From Glutamicibacter sp. PS (GTDB lineage Bacteria; Actinomycetota; Actinomycetes; Actinomycetales; Micrococcaceae), in assembly GCA_031317595.1 (NCBI GenBank), contig JANCMB010000001.1:62001-126000 (forward strand): a DNA stretch of 64,000 bases, written 5' to 3'. The notes beneath the pieces are model-generated. The model saw only the letters and a program-made list of their open reading frames with translations. It had not been told where the DNA came from and did not search any database. Within the stretch, counting starts at the first letter, position 1. Each line of letters starts with the position of its first letter. Of the stretch, positions 7,886 to 15,424 are shown in pieces. The translations under genes were made by a program, and so were the position numbers.

Positions 7886-8202
7886 GGCTGGCGTCCCCTC
7901 AATAAATAAATTCGGGTCAGTAGAAAAATTAGTCTCATCCTATGGGGGTGGTAGCACGCTGGCAAGGCGCTGAGCCAGGTTCAGGTAGAGCACGATCTGG
8001 CACCGGCGAAGTACCGATCGGGCCGCACATCATTAGCCAGGGCGGATTCATCCTTTGTGGGTCATAGCGCAGCACCCGAACCCGTCTCTTGGGCGAGGGC
8101 ACGCGATTAGTGGCGGCCCCGGCCTGCAGCGGTTGGACTAAGAACGGAACTGGCGTGGAACCCGCGACGGGTTCCACGCCAGTATGTGCGCGCCGAAGCG
8201 CT
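7886..8202. other. Intergenic region, no convincing gene
   Basis: This 317-bp stretch contains an AT-rich block (about 7898-7940) that may be the promoter for the minus-strand membrane protein, and a terminator at 8149-8183. An 80-codon minus-strand frame at 7935-8177 has atypical composition and no ribosome site, so I do not call it. Confidence 0.6.
8149..8183 (-). terminator. Hairpin terminator after the aminotransferase gene
   Basis: A perfect 15-bp stem (ACTGGCGTGGAACCC and its complement) with loop GCGAC lies 20 bp beyond the stop of the minus-strand aminotransferase operon. Confidence 0.8.
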
Positions 8203-9579
8203 TTAGCCCGTGACGAATCCGTCGGCGACAGCTAGCGCCTTCTCGAGACGACCGAGCGCCTCGATGAGCAGGTCGTCGTCGATATTCATGGCCGGTACCA
8301 CGTGGATGCGGTTGAAGTTCGCGAAGGGCAGCAGTCCCTCGGCCTTAGCCGCGGCGATGATTTCGTTCATCTCCGGGGACGAACCACCGTACGCCGCCAT
8401 GGGTTCCCGGGTCTGACGGTTCTTGACCAGTTCGATGGCCCAGAACACACCCTGACCGCGCACCTCACCAATGGACGGGTGACGCTGGGCGAACTCACGC
8501 AGGGTCGGACCAATGATGTCCTCGCCTAGTCGCTTGGCGTTGGACACCAGCTGCTCGTCCTCCATTGCGTTGATGGTGGCGACCGCGGCGGCACAGGCCA
8601 AGGGGTGCCCCGAGTAGGTCAGCCCGCCCGGGTACGGACGCTCCCGGAAGGTTTCGAAGATCTCCGGGGAGATCGCCACCCCGCCGAGGGGGACGTATCC
8701 GGAGTTCACTCCCTTGGCAAAGGTGAGTAGATCCGGAACCACACCCCAGGTATCGACCGCGAACCATTCGCCAGCCCGGCCAAAGCCCGACATTACCTCG
8801 TCGGCGATGTACACAATGCCGTACTTGCGGGTCAGCTCGCGCACACCCTCCATGTAGCCGGCCGGTGGCAGATAGATACCGGCGGTGCCCGGAATGGATT
8901 CTAGGATGAGCGCCGCAATAGTCTGCGGACCCTCGAGCACAATGGTTTCTTCCAAGTGCTGCAGCGCACGCTCGGTTTCCTCGGCTTCGGTGCTGGAGTG
9001 GAAGTACGAACGGTATGGGTAGGCCGGTCGGAAGTGCACGATCCCGTCGCTGGCGTGATCTGAGGCAAAGCGCCGCGGGTCGCCGGTGACGTTCACGGCC
9101 AGGTGAGTTCCGCCGTGGTAAGACCGATAGGCGGAGAGCACCTTATGCCGCCCGGTGTGCAGACGTGCCATCCGGATCGCGTGCTCATTCGCATCGGCTC
9201 CACCATTGGTGAAGAAGATCTTGTTGAGCTCGCCGGGGGTGCGTTCGGCGATGAGCCGGGCGGCCTCAGACCGGGCGGTATTCACATGCGCCGGAGCGAT
9301 CGTGCATAGACGCGCGGCTTGCTCCGCGATGGCTGCAATCACCTTCGGGTGCTGGTGGCCGATGTTGGTGTTGACCATCTGGCTGGAGAGGTCGATAAAT
9401 TCCTTACCTTCCCCGTCCCACACCTTGGAGCCCTCGGTTTTGAGCACCGTCATCGGTGAAAATGGCCCCTGAGCCACCCACGAGTGGAAGACATGCTCAC
9501 GGTCCAGCTCATAGGCCCGTCGGCCCTCGGCGATCTCTGCCTTCGTGACGGCGGCCTGCTCGGCTAGTTGGTCGGTCAT
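8203..9579 (-). CDS. Class III PLP aminotransferase (omega-amino acid:pyruvate type)
   Basis: 458 aa. Class III features are clear: the PLP-binding lysine in LTFAKGVNSGY, the DEVMSGFGRAGEWF motif binding the pyridine ring, and FTNGGADANEHAIRMAR early in the large domain. Family members move an omega-amino group from substrates such as beta-alanine, taurine or GABA to pyruvate or 2-oxoglutarate. A CoA-acylating semialdehyde dehydrogenase lies 42 bp upstream in the same operon, which points to beta-alanine or 3-aminoisobutyrate giving malonate or methylmalonate semialdehyde. The ribosome site GAAAGGG precedes the ATG. Precise substrate is inferred. Confidence 0.88.
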   Translation of the reverse strand: MTDQLAEQAAVTKAEIAEGRRAYELDREHVFHSWVAQGPFSPMTVLKTEGSKVWDGEGKEFIDLSSQMVNTNIGHQHPKVIAAIAEQAARLCTIAPAHVNTARSEAARLIAERTPGELNKIFFTNGGADANEHAIRMARLHTGRHKVLSAYRSYHGGTHLAVNVTGDPRRFASDHASDGIVHFRPAYPYRSYFHSSTEAEETERALQHLEETIVLEGPQTIAALILESIPGTAGIYLPPAGYMEGVRELTRKYGIVYIADEVMSGFGRAGEWFAVDTWGVVPDLLTFAKGVNSGYVPLGGVAISPEIFETFRERPYPGGLTYSGHPLACAAAVATINAMEDEQLVSNAKRLGEDIIGPTLREFAQRHPSIGEVRGQGVFWAIELVKNRQTREPMAAYGGSSPEMNEIIAAAKAEGLLPFANFNRIHVVPAMNIDDDLLIEALGRLEKALAVADGFVTG

Positions 9580-9621
9580 CGACGATGCCCTTTCGCTTGG
9601 TACGAAATCATCCGGTGGTGG

Positions 9622-11130
9622 TTAGTCGTTCTGTGGGAAGCCCAGGTTGATGCCCCCGTGGCTCGGATCGAGCCAGCGTGAGGTGACGACCTTGTTGCGG
9701 GTGAAGAACTTGAAGGCCTCCGGTCCGTAAGCGTGCTGGTCGCCGAAGAGCGAAGCTTTCCAGCCGCCGAAGGAGTGGTAACCCACCGGAACCGGAATGG
9801 GAACATTGATCCCGACCATGCCGACCTGAATTTCGTTTTCAAAGCGCCGGGCTGCGCCACCATCGTTGGTGAAGATTGCGGTGCCGTTGCCGTAGGGGCT
9901 GGAGTTGATCAGATCGATGCCTTCGTCGAAGCTGTCGACGCGCACAACCGAAAGCACCGGGCCGAAGATCTCGTCGGTATAGATCGACATGTCGGGGGTG
10001 ACTTTGTCGAAGAGCGTGGGGTTCAAGAAGAACCCTTCGCCGTCCGCGTCGACGTTCCCACCGCGCCCATCGACGACCAGTTCGGCCCCGGACGCGACCC
10101 CCGCGTCAATGTAGCCGGCGACCTTGTCGCGGTGCTCACCGGTGATGAGCGGGCCCATATCGCAGCCGCGGGTACCGTCTCCCACGCGCAGTTTCTTCGA
10201 GCGTTCGGCGATCTTCGCAACTAGTTCGTCTGCGATGGGTTCAACGGCCACGACCACGGAGATCGCCATGCAGCGCTCGCCGGCTGCCCCGTAGCCGGCG
10301 TTGATGGCCATGTCTGCCGCCAGATCAAGGTCGGCGTCGGGTAGCACGAGCATGTGGTTCTTCGCGCCACCGAAGGCCTGGACGCGCTTACCGTGGGCCG
10401 TGCCGGTGGAGTAGACGTACTGCGCGATCGGGGTGGATCCGACGAAGGATACCGAGGACACACGTGAGTCGGTCAACAGCGTATCGACCGCTTCTTTATC
10501 TCCGTGCACCACGTTGAGCACTCCGTCGGGCAGGCCGGCCTCCTTCATCAGTTCGGCGAGCCACTGCGAACTGCTCGGGTCCTTTTCGCTGGGCTTGAGC
10601 ACCACGGCGTTGCCCGAGGCGATGGCGACCGGGAAAAACCAGAGTGGCACCATGGCGGGGAAATTGAAAGGTGAGATGATGGCCGAGACGCCCACGGGCT
10701 GACGCAAGGAGTGTACGTTCAGGTTGGTCGATGCGCTCTCGGTGTAGTCGCCCTTGAGCATGTAGGCGGCGTTGCAGGCCAGCTCAACGACCTCGAGCCC
10801 GCGGTTGACCTCGCCCAGGGCGTCATCGAGTACCTTGCCGTGTTCGGCGGTGATGATGGCAGCCAGCTCATTCTTGCGCGAGGCGAGGAGTTCGCGGAAA
10901 CGGAACATGATGGCGGTACGGCGGGCCAGCGAGGTGGCGCCCCACTCCTTGGCGGCGGTGTGGGCAGCGGTGATGGCCTGCTCGGTGGTGGTCTTCGAAG
11001 CGAAGGCAACCTGGCGGGCGACTTGGCCGGTGGCGGGGTTGTACACCTTACCGGTTCGACTTTCGCCATCGCCGCTGAAAGGGGCGTTGTTGACCCAGTG
11101 CTGCAGGGTGTCGGTCAGGGTGATGGTCAT
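9622..11130 (-). CDS. mmsA: CoA-acylating methylmalonate/malonate-semialdehyde dehydrogenase
   Basis: 502 aa from the ATG at 11130, whose AAGGA site is 7 bp away; an ATG at 11136 is too close to it. Sequence features are specific to MMSDH within the ALDH superfamily: PFNFPAMVPLWFFP, catalytic cysteine in GERCMAIS, and an asparagine in FGGAKNH where other ALDHs have the general-base glutamate. This change accompanies CoA-dependent acyl transfer, giving propionyl- or acetyl-CoA with CO2 release. It is the first gene of the operon with the aminotransferase and is divergent from a PucR regulator. Confidence 0.93.
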   Translation of the reverse strand: MTITLTDTLQHWVNNAPFSGDGESRTGKVYNPATGQVARQVAFASKTTTEQAITAAHTAAKEWGATSLARRTAIMFRFRELLASRKNELAAIITAEHGKVLDDALGEVNRGLEVVELACNAAYMLKGDYTESASTNLNVHSLRQPVGVSAIISPFNFPAMVPLWFFPVAIASGNAVVLKPSEKDPSSSQWLAELMKEAGLPDGVLNVVHGDKEAVDTLLTDSRVSSVSFVGSTPIAQYVYSTGTAHGKRVQAFGGAKNHMLVLPDADLDLAADMAINAGYGAAGERCMAISVVVAVEPIADELVAKIAERSKKLRVGDGTRGCDMGPLITGEHRDKVAGYIDAGVASGAELVVDGRGGNVDADGEGFFLNPTLFDKVTPDMSIYTDEIFGPVLSVVRVDSFDEGIDLINSSPYGNGTAIFTNDGGAARRFENEIQVGMVGINVPIPVPVGYHSFGGWKASLFGDQHAYGPEAFKFFTRNKVVTSRWLDPSHGGINLGFPQND

Positions 11131-11181
11131 GATCATGTCCTTCGTTGGGGGCGTGTTCTTCTCCCATCCTGCGCCACAAAT

Positions 11182-11195
11182 GTGTTGTAGAACAC
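11182..11195. promoter_or_regulatory. Inverted repeat in the mmsA-pucR divergent promoter region
   Basis: GTGTT-N4-AACAC is perfect, and an adjacent CACA-N2-TGTG (11176-11185) overlaps it. The position between divergent mmsA and the PucR-type gene suggests a PucR operator; no match to a known consensus is claimed. Confidence 0.4.
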
Positions 11196-11253
11196 TGGCA
11201 CTATGTCATGATTTCTTATAGATCCGTGACGTTGTGTAAAGGGGCTGGCGGTA

Positions 11254-12858
11254 TTGGGCGAGTTGCGAGTGCGCGACGTATTGGCATTGAGCGAGGTTGA
11301 ATCCGCCGACCCCGTGATTCTTAGTGGCCAGGCGGCGCTCGGTGCCGAGGTGCGCTGGGTTCATATGACCGAGGCGACCGACACCATCGACCTCCTTGTC
11401 GGTGGCGAGTTGGTGTTGACCACCCTGCGCAATGTGCCCGCCGACGAAGCTAGCGTGCGACAGTTCGTCGAGGGACTGCGTCAGGCCGGGGCCGTGGGCG
11501 TGATGATCGAGATACTTCCGGGTACATCTGAACGCGCCGACGATCTGGCGCGACTATTGCAGCGCTGGGGCGGTGGCCTAGAGTTTCCGGTGGTCTGGTT
11601 GCGCCGACGTGTACGGTTCGTGCGAATCACCGAGGTGATTCACCAACTCCTCATGGCCGAGCAACTGCGTGCCGTGGAGTTCTCTCGCAAGGTGCACGAA
11701 ATCTATACCGAACTATCGCTGAACGAGGCCGATGAGCGGACAATCGTCTCGCGCACCGCACAACTGCTGAGTGCCCCTGTGGTGCTCGAGGATGTAAGTC
11801 ATCGGGTGCTGGCCCACGCGGGTAGCGATAGTCCCGAAGATCTGCTGGCCCAATGGACAAGTCGCTCAAGGTTTGTGCCCTACCCGGAGCGCACGGGTCG
11901 TAGCCGCGGCGTGGAACGCTGGTTGCAGACCCCCGTGGGCGCCACGCACCGCCGGTGGGGTCGACTCGTGGTGCCGCAACAGCTTGATAACGATGCCAAT
12001 GCTTCGCTGGTTCTCGAACGCGCGGGGCAAACTTTGACTATCTCGCGGCTGGCAGGCCGCGACGAGCAAGAGTTACTGTTTCAGGCCCGAACCTCGCTAC
12101 TTCATGAGCTGGGTCAGGCCCATTCGCTTGCCGAGTCTGAGGTGCAGGTACGTGCCGCGTCTCTTGGGCTGGATCAAGCGGAGTGGTACATTCCGATCGT
12201 GGTGGCTATCGGCCCAGGAGCGGAGCTGACCCCTACCCGGATTCAGTTGCGCGAACGCGGGGTACTTCAGGCTTTGGACCGCGTTGCCGAACGCATGGGA
12301 GCCGGCGCACTCACCGGGTCGTTTCGTGCCGGTCTCATCGCAGCCCTTTGGCCGGTCGCAGAGCTCGGGCAGATCCCGACTCAGCTACAAAGGCTTTGTC
12401 GAGAGCTGGACGGAGAATCATCGACCAGCATCGCGGTCGGAGTCGCTGAGGAACGTCGGAGCATCAGCGGTTGCGCCCACCAGCTGGAGGAAGCGGCCCA
12501 AGTGGCGCAGATCGTCACGGCACTGCCTACTCGCAGTCGACCCTATTACCGCTTTGCGGACCTCAGGTTACGAGGCGTACTTGCTGCCATGGGCAGCGAC
12601 GGGCGGATGCGCGCGCTAGTGCGCGCCGAACTGGGGCCGCTGCTCGAGTCCGGCGACACCGAGGCATTGGAACTTCTCGAACGCTACCTAGAACATGGCG
12701 GAAACAAGTCGGCACTAGCCAAAGCCGGGTATTTATCGAGACCTACGCTGTATGCCCGACTCGCGCGGCTCGAGGAACGGCTCGGGCTGTCGCTGCAAAG
12801 CGCCGAATCGCGTACGAGCCTTCATGTGGCCTTGATGTGGCATCGCCTTCACGGGTAG
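11254..12858 (+). CDS. PucR family transcriptional regulator
   Basis: 534 aa from a TTG at 11254 with AAAGGGG about 10 bp upstream. The N-terminal 120 residues match the purine-catabolism PucR sensor domain (VRDVLALSEVESADPVILSG). The middle is a GGDEF-like cyclase-related fold of CdaR/PucR regulators, and the last 60 residues carry the PucR C-terminal helix-turn-helix (HGGNKSALAKAGYLSRPTLY). PucR proteins activate purine, beta-alanine or amine catabolic genes. Divergent placement makes control of mmsA and the aminotransferase likely. Confidence 0.9.
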   Translation: MGELRVRDVLALSEVESADPVILSGQAALGAEVRWVHMTEATDTIDLLVGGELVLTTLRNVPADEASVRQFVEGLRQAGAVGVMIEILPGTSERADDLARLLQRWGGGLEFPVVWLRRRVRFVRITEVIHQLLMAEQLRAVEFSRKVHEIYTELSLNEADERTIVSRTAQLLSAPVVLEDVSHRVLAHAGSDSPEDLLAQWTSRSRFVPYPERTGRSRGVERWLQTPVGATHRRWGRLVVPQQLDNDANASLVLERAGQTLTISRLAGRDEQELLFQARTSLLHELGQAHSLAESEVQVRAASLGLDQAEWYIPIVVAIGPGAELTPTRIQLRERGVLQALDRVAERMGAGALTGSFRAGLIAALWPVAELGQIPTQLQRLCRELDGESSTSIAVGVAEERRSISGCAHQLEEAAQVAQIVTALPTRSRPYYRFADLRLRGVLAAMGSDGRMRALVRAELGPLLESGDTEALELLERYLEHGGNKSALAKAGYLSRPTLYARLARLEERLGLSLQSAESRTSLHVALMWHRLHG

Positions 12859-12938
12859 GGCCGAAGTGTTCAGGGGCGCAGCCAATGAACCACGGCCATG
12901 CAATAGCCCACGCGTGGCAAGACTGAGATGATAAGTGC

Positions 12939-13757
12939 ATGCCAATTCTGAATAAGGACATGACCCTGTGCATCTCGCTCTCCGGACGGCCGTCCAACCT
13001 AGGGACCCGATTTCACAACTACCTTTATGAGCAGTTGGGGCTGAACTTCATTTACAAGGCCTTTAGTACCGAGGATATCGCCGCGGCGATCGCTGGCGTG
13101 CGCGGACTGGGGATTCGCGGGTGCTCGGTGTCCATGCCGTTCAAAGAGGCCGTGATCGAGCTGGTAGATGAACTCGAAGAATCGGCACGCGCGATCGAGT
13201 CGGTCAATACCATCGTGAACGATAACGGGGTGCTCACCGCCTCCAATACCGACTATGAAGCCGTGGCATCGTTGCTTGAAACGCATAAGGTGGACCCGGC
13301 TTCCAGCGTGCTGGTGCGCGGCTCGGGCGGGATGGCTAAGGCTGTGGTGGCGGCCTTCCGCGGCGCCGGCTTCGAGGACCTTATGGTGCTGGCCCGCAAC
13401 GAAGTAGCCGGACGTGCTCTCGCCGAGAAGTACGGGTACAGATGGGTGGGCGCAGACCCGGAGCCGGGGCACCAGGTCTTGGTGAACGTGACGCCGCTGG
13501 GGATGACAGGGGACCAGTCGGACGAACTGTCCTTCGGAATCGAGCACATCGCCCAAGCCACGACGGTGTTCGATGTGGTGGCTTTCCCGGCCGAAACCCC
13601 GCTGATCCGTGAGGCGCGCGCACAGCAGGTGCCGGTGATTACCGGTGCTGAGGTAGTCGCGCTGCAGGCTGCTCGTCAATTCGAACGCTACACCGGCATT
13701 GCCCTGAGCGATGAACAGGTGCGTGAGGCCTCGGAGTTCTCCCGCGCCCAGATATAG
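12939..13757 (+). CDS. Shikimate/quinate 5-dehydrogenase-like protein
   Basis: 272 aa, normal for AroE/YdiB. The substrate half has CSVSMPFKEAV with the catalytic lysine and ASNTDYEA with the catalytic aspartate; the NAD(P) half has VRGSGGMAKAV, a variant of the GxGGxxxA loop. The reaction would be 3-dehydroshikimate to shikimate or the quinate equivalent. The N-terminal NKDMTLCISLSGRPSNLGTRF is more divergent than in housekeeping AroE, so a catabolic or accessory paralogue is possible. It follows the PucR gene by 80 bp; the ribosome site of the chosen ATG is weak. Confidence 0.82.
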   Translation: MPILNKDMTLCISLSGRPSNLGTRFHNYLYEQLGLNFIYKAFSTEDIAAAIAGVRGLGIRGCSVSMPFKEAVIELVDELEESARAIESVNTIVNDNGVLTASNTDYEAVASLLETHKVDPASSVLVRGSGGMAKAVVAAFRGAGFEDLMVLARNEVAGRALAEKYGYRWVGADPEPGHQVLVNVTPLGMTGDQSDELSFGIEHIAQATTVFDVVAFPAETPLIREARAQQVPVITGAEVVALQAARQFERYTGIALSDEQVREASEFSRAQI

Positions 13758-13776
13758 GGAATCATTGCCGCTGGGT

Positions 13777-13794
13777 AGCTGCCTGTAGGCAGCT
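13777..13794 (+). terminator. Small hairpin after the shikimate dehydrogenase-like gene
   Basis: AGCTGCC-TGTA-GGCAGCT forms a 7-bp stem and tetraloop 19 bp after the stop codon. It has no T tract, so termination strength is uncertain. Confidence 0.5.
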
Positions 13795-14039
13795 GTCACA
13801 AGGCTCCTCGTGCTTTGGCCCCTCACCGGGCGAGCTACGTGTCGGCGTCGGAAGGCTATACTGCCACCGGCGCCGAGCGACTCTTAAAGGGGCGCTAATG
13901 GTCGCGCCCGGCCCTGGCCTCGCGAAAATTTTCCTCTGTGGGTCAATCATATGTGGTTGGTGACATGGCCTACTTTTTTCCACCCGATGATCGCCAAATT
14001 TGCTTGCAACATCCTCTTGTGAGCCCTTTGAACTCATGT

Positions 14040-14059
14040 AATAGTTATTGGCAACTATT
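14040..14059. promoter_or_regulatory. Candidate operator of the glycoside operon
   Basis: AATAGTT-N6-AACTATT, perfect 7-bp arms, lies just upstream of a TATAAA box and 45 bp before the transporter start. The TetR regulator encoded at the end of this operon is the most economical binding candidate. Confidence 0.5.
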
Positions 14060-14104
14060 CACTATAAAAGCATTCGCTTGCACCTCATGAAGGGTTTTGG
14101 ATCA

Positions 14105-15418
14105 ATGTCGATTCCCAACCACAAAACCATGGCTCCGCGGATCGGGATGAGTCGCATCGCCCCGCCTCCGGTGGGGGAGCGCCCCACCGAATCCAAGCCA
14201 GTCTGGTTTGTTGCCTTGCTGGCACTTGCTCAATTTGGAATCTTCGTCGCGTTGCTCGGACCGGTGATGGTCTCGATGGCTCTGAAGGTCGGTAGCCTCG
14301 AGAATCCCAGCATGCCGGCCACCTCGATGATCGGTATCATCCTCGGTACCGGCGCCATCGCCGCGGCCTTCGGTAACGTCTTTTTCGGTCGGCTCTCCGA
14401 CCGCACTCGTTCACGCTTCGGCCGCCGTCGGCCCTGGCTGGTGGGCGGGGCCTTGGTGATGTTGCTGGGCCTTTGGCTGATTTCGGTCGGCACCGGGCTA
14501 CTGAGCCTGACCATCGGCTGGTTTGTCACCCAGCTCGGTGCCAACGCCGCACTGAGCGCCTTCATGGCCACGCTGGCCGACCAGTTGCCGGAAAAGCAGT
14601 ACGCGCGGGTCTCTGCCGTGGTGGGCATTATGCAGAACGTCGGAATTCTCGGCGCGGTCTGGATCGCCACCCTGTTCACCGCCAATATGAGCGCCCTGTT
14701 CCTGGTCCCGGGCCTTATCGGCGTGTTGGCTGTCGTGCTGTACGCGGCGGTGCTGCCCGACCCGGTGCTCTCCGAACAGCCACCGAAGTTCGACGTGCTC
14801 GAGATCCTGCGGACCTTTTGGGTGAGCCCGCGCAAGCACCCGGAGTTCGCACTGGTCTGGTGGCAGCGCTTCCTGGTCATTCTGGCCTCGTTCCTCTTCA
14901 CCACCTTCCGTCTGCCCTTCCTGATGGAGCGCCTGTCGTTGGATGAAGCCACCGGCGCGGCCGTTATGGCCCAAGGCGTGCTGATCTACACCATTGCACT
15001 GGTGCCAGTTGGTTACCTGGTCGGGTGGATCTCCGATAAGACCGGACACCGCAAACTCCCGGTGATCGTCTCCGTGGCGCTTTTCGGCATCGGCACCTAC
15101 CTGCTGTTCCACGTCGAAAGCGTCGGGCACTTCTTCATCGTCGAGGCCCTACTCGGTGCCGCCATGGGCATCTACATGGGCGTGGATATGGCCATTGTGC
15201 TCTCCGTGCTACCGAACCCGAAGGATGCCGCAAAGGATCTGGGCGTCTTCAATATGGCCAACGCCGGCCCGCAGTCACTTGCCCCGTACCTCGGTGGCTT
15301 CCTGCTGGCCACCGCCGCCCCGGCCGGTGCCGCAAACTACGGCCTGCTGCTGACCGTGGCGGCCGTCGCGTCGATCATCGGCGCGCTGATTATTCTTCCG
15401 ATCAAGAAAGTGAAGTGA
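14105..15418 (+). CDS. MFS transporter, probable glycoside/sugar uptake
   Basis: 437 aa from the ATG at 14105 (GAAGGG 10 bp upstream). Twelve membrane segments are apparent after a 35-residue cytoplasmic N-terminus, and FGRLSDRTRSRFGRRRPW is the conserved MFS/GPH-type loop after TM2. GRRRPW is typical of sugar-cation symporters and of the SLC45-like plant and bacterial sucrose transporters. The GH3 glucosidase begins 6 bp after its stop, so import of beta-glucosides followed by cytoplasmic hydrolysis is the natural reading. Substrate not determined from sequence. Confidence 0.85.
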   Translation: MSIPNHKTMAPRIGMSRIAPPPVGERPTESKPVWFVALLALAQFGIFVALLGPVMVSMALKVGSLENPSMPATSMIGIILGTGAIAAAFGNVFFGRLSDRTRSRFGRRRPWLVGGALVMLLGLWLISVGTGLLSLTIGWFVTQLGANAALSAFMATLADQLPEKQYARVSAVVGIMQNVGILGAVWIATLFTANMSALFLVPGLIGVLAVVLYAAVLPDPVLSEQPPKFDVLEILRTFWVSPRKHPEFALVWWQRFLVILASFLFTTFRLPFLMERLSLDEATGAAVMAQGVLIYTIALVPVGYLVGWISDKTGHRKLPVIVSVALFGIGTYLLFHVESVGHFFIVEALLGAAMGIYMGVDMAIVLSVLPNPKDAAKDLGVFNMANAGPQSLAPYLGGFLLATAAPAGAANYGLLLTVAAVASIIGALIILPIKKVK

Positions 15419-15424
15419 AGTTCC

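Larger units (their letters stand above)
13758..14104. other. Intergenic region with hairpin, AT-rich stretch and candidate operator
   Basis: These 347 bp hold no credible gene. A short hairpin (13777-13794) ends the dehydrogenase gene, a GAAAATTTTC palindrome lies at 13924-13933, and an inverted repeat at 14040-14059 is followed by TATAAA (about 14063-14068), a possible -10 box for the sugar operon. A TTG-initiated N-terminal extension of the transporter from 14048 would run through these sites and is rejected. Confidence 0.6.

Noticed and set aside
7935-8177. 80-codon minus-strand frame in an intergenic gap
   Set aside because: Pro/Arg-rich composition, overlaps the terminator at 8149-8183, no ribosome site.
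12999-13826. 275-codon minus-strand frame opposite the shikimate dehydrogenase-like gene
   Set aside because: The plus-strand product has intact catalytic motifs; the opposite frame has none.
14048-14104. TTG-initiated extension of the MFS transporter
   Set aside because: It would run through the inverted repeat and TATAAA box, and has no ribosome site, whereas ATG 14105 follows GAAGGG.
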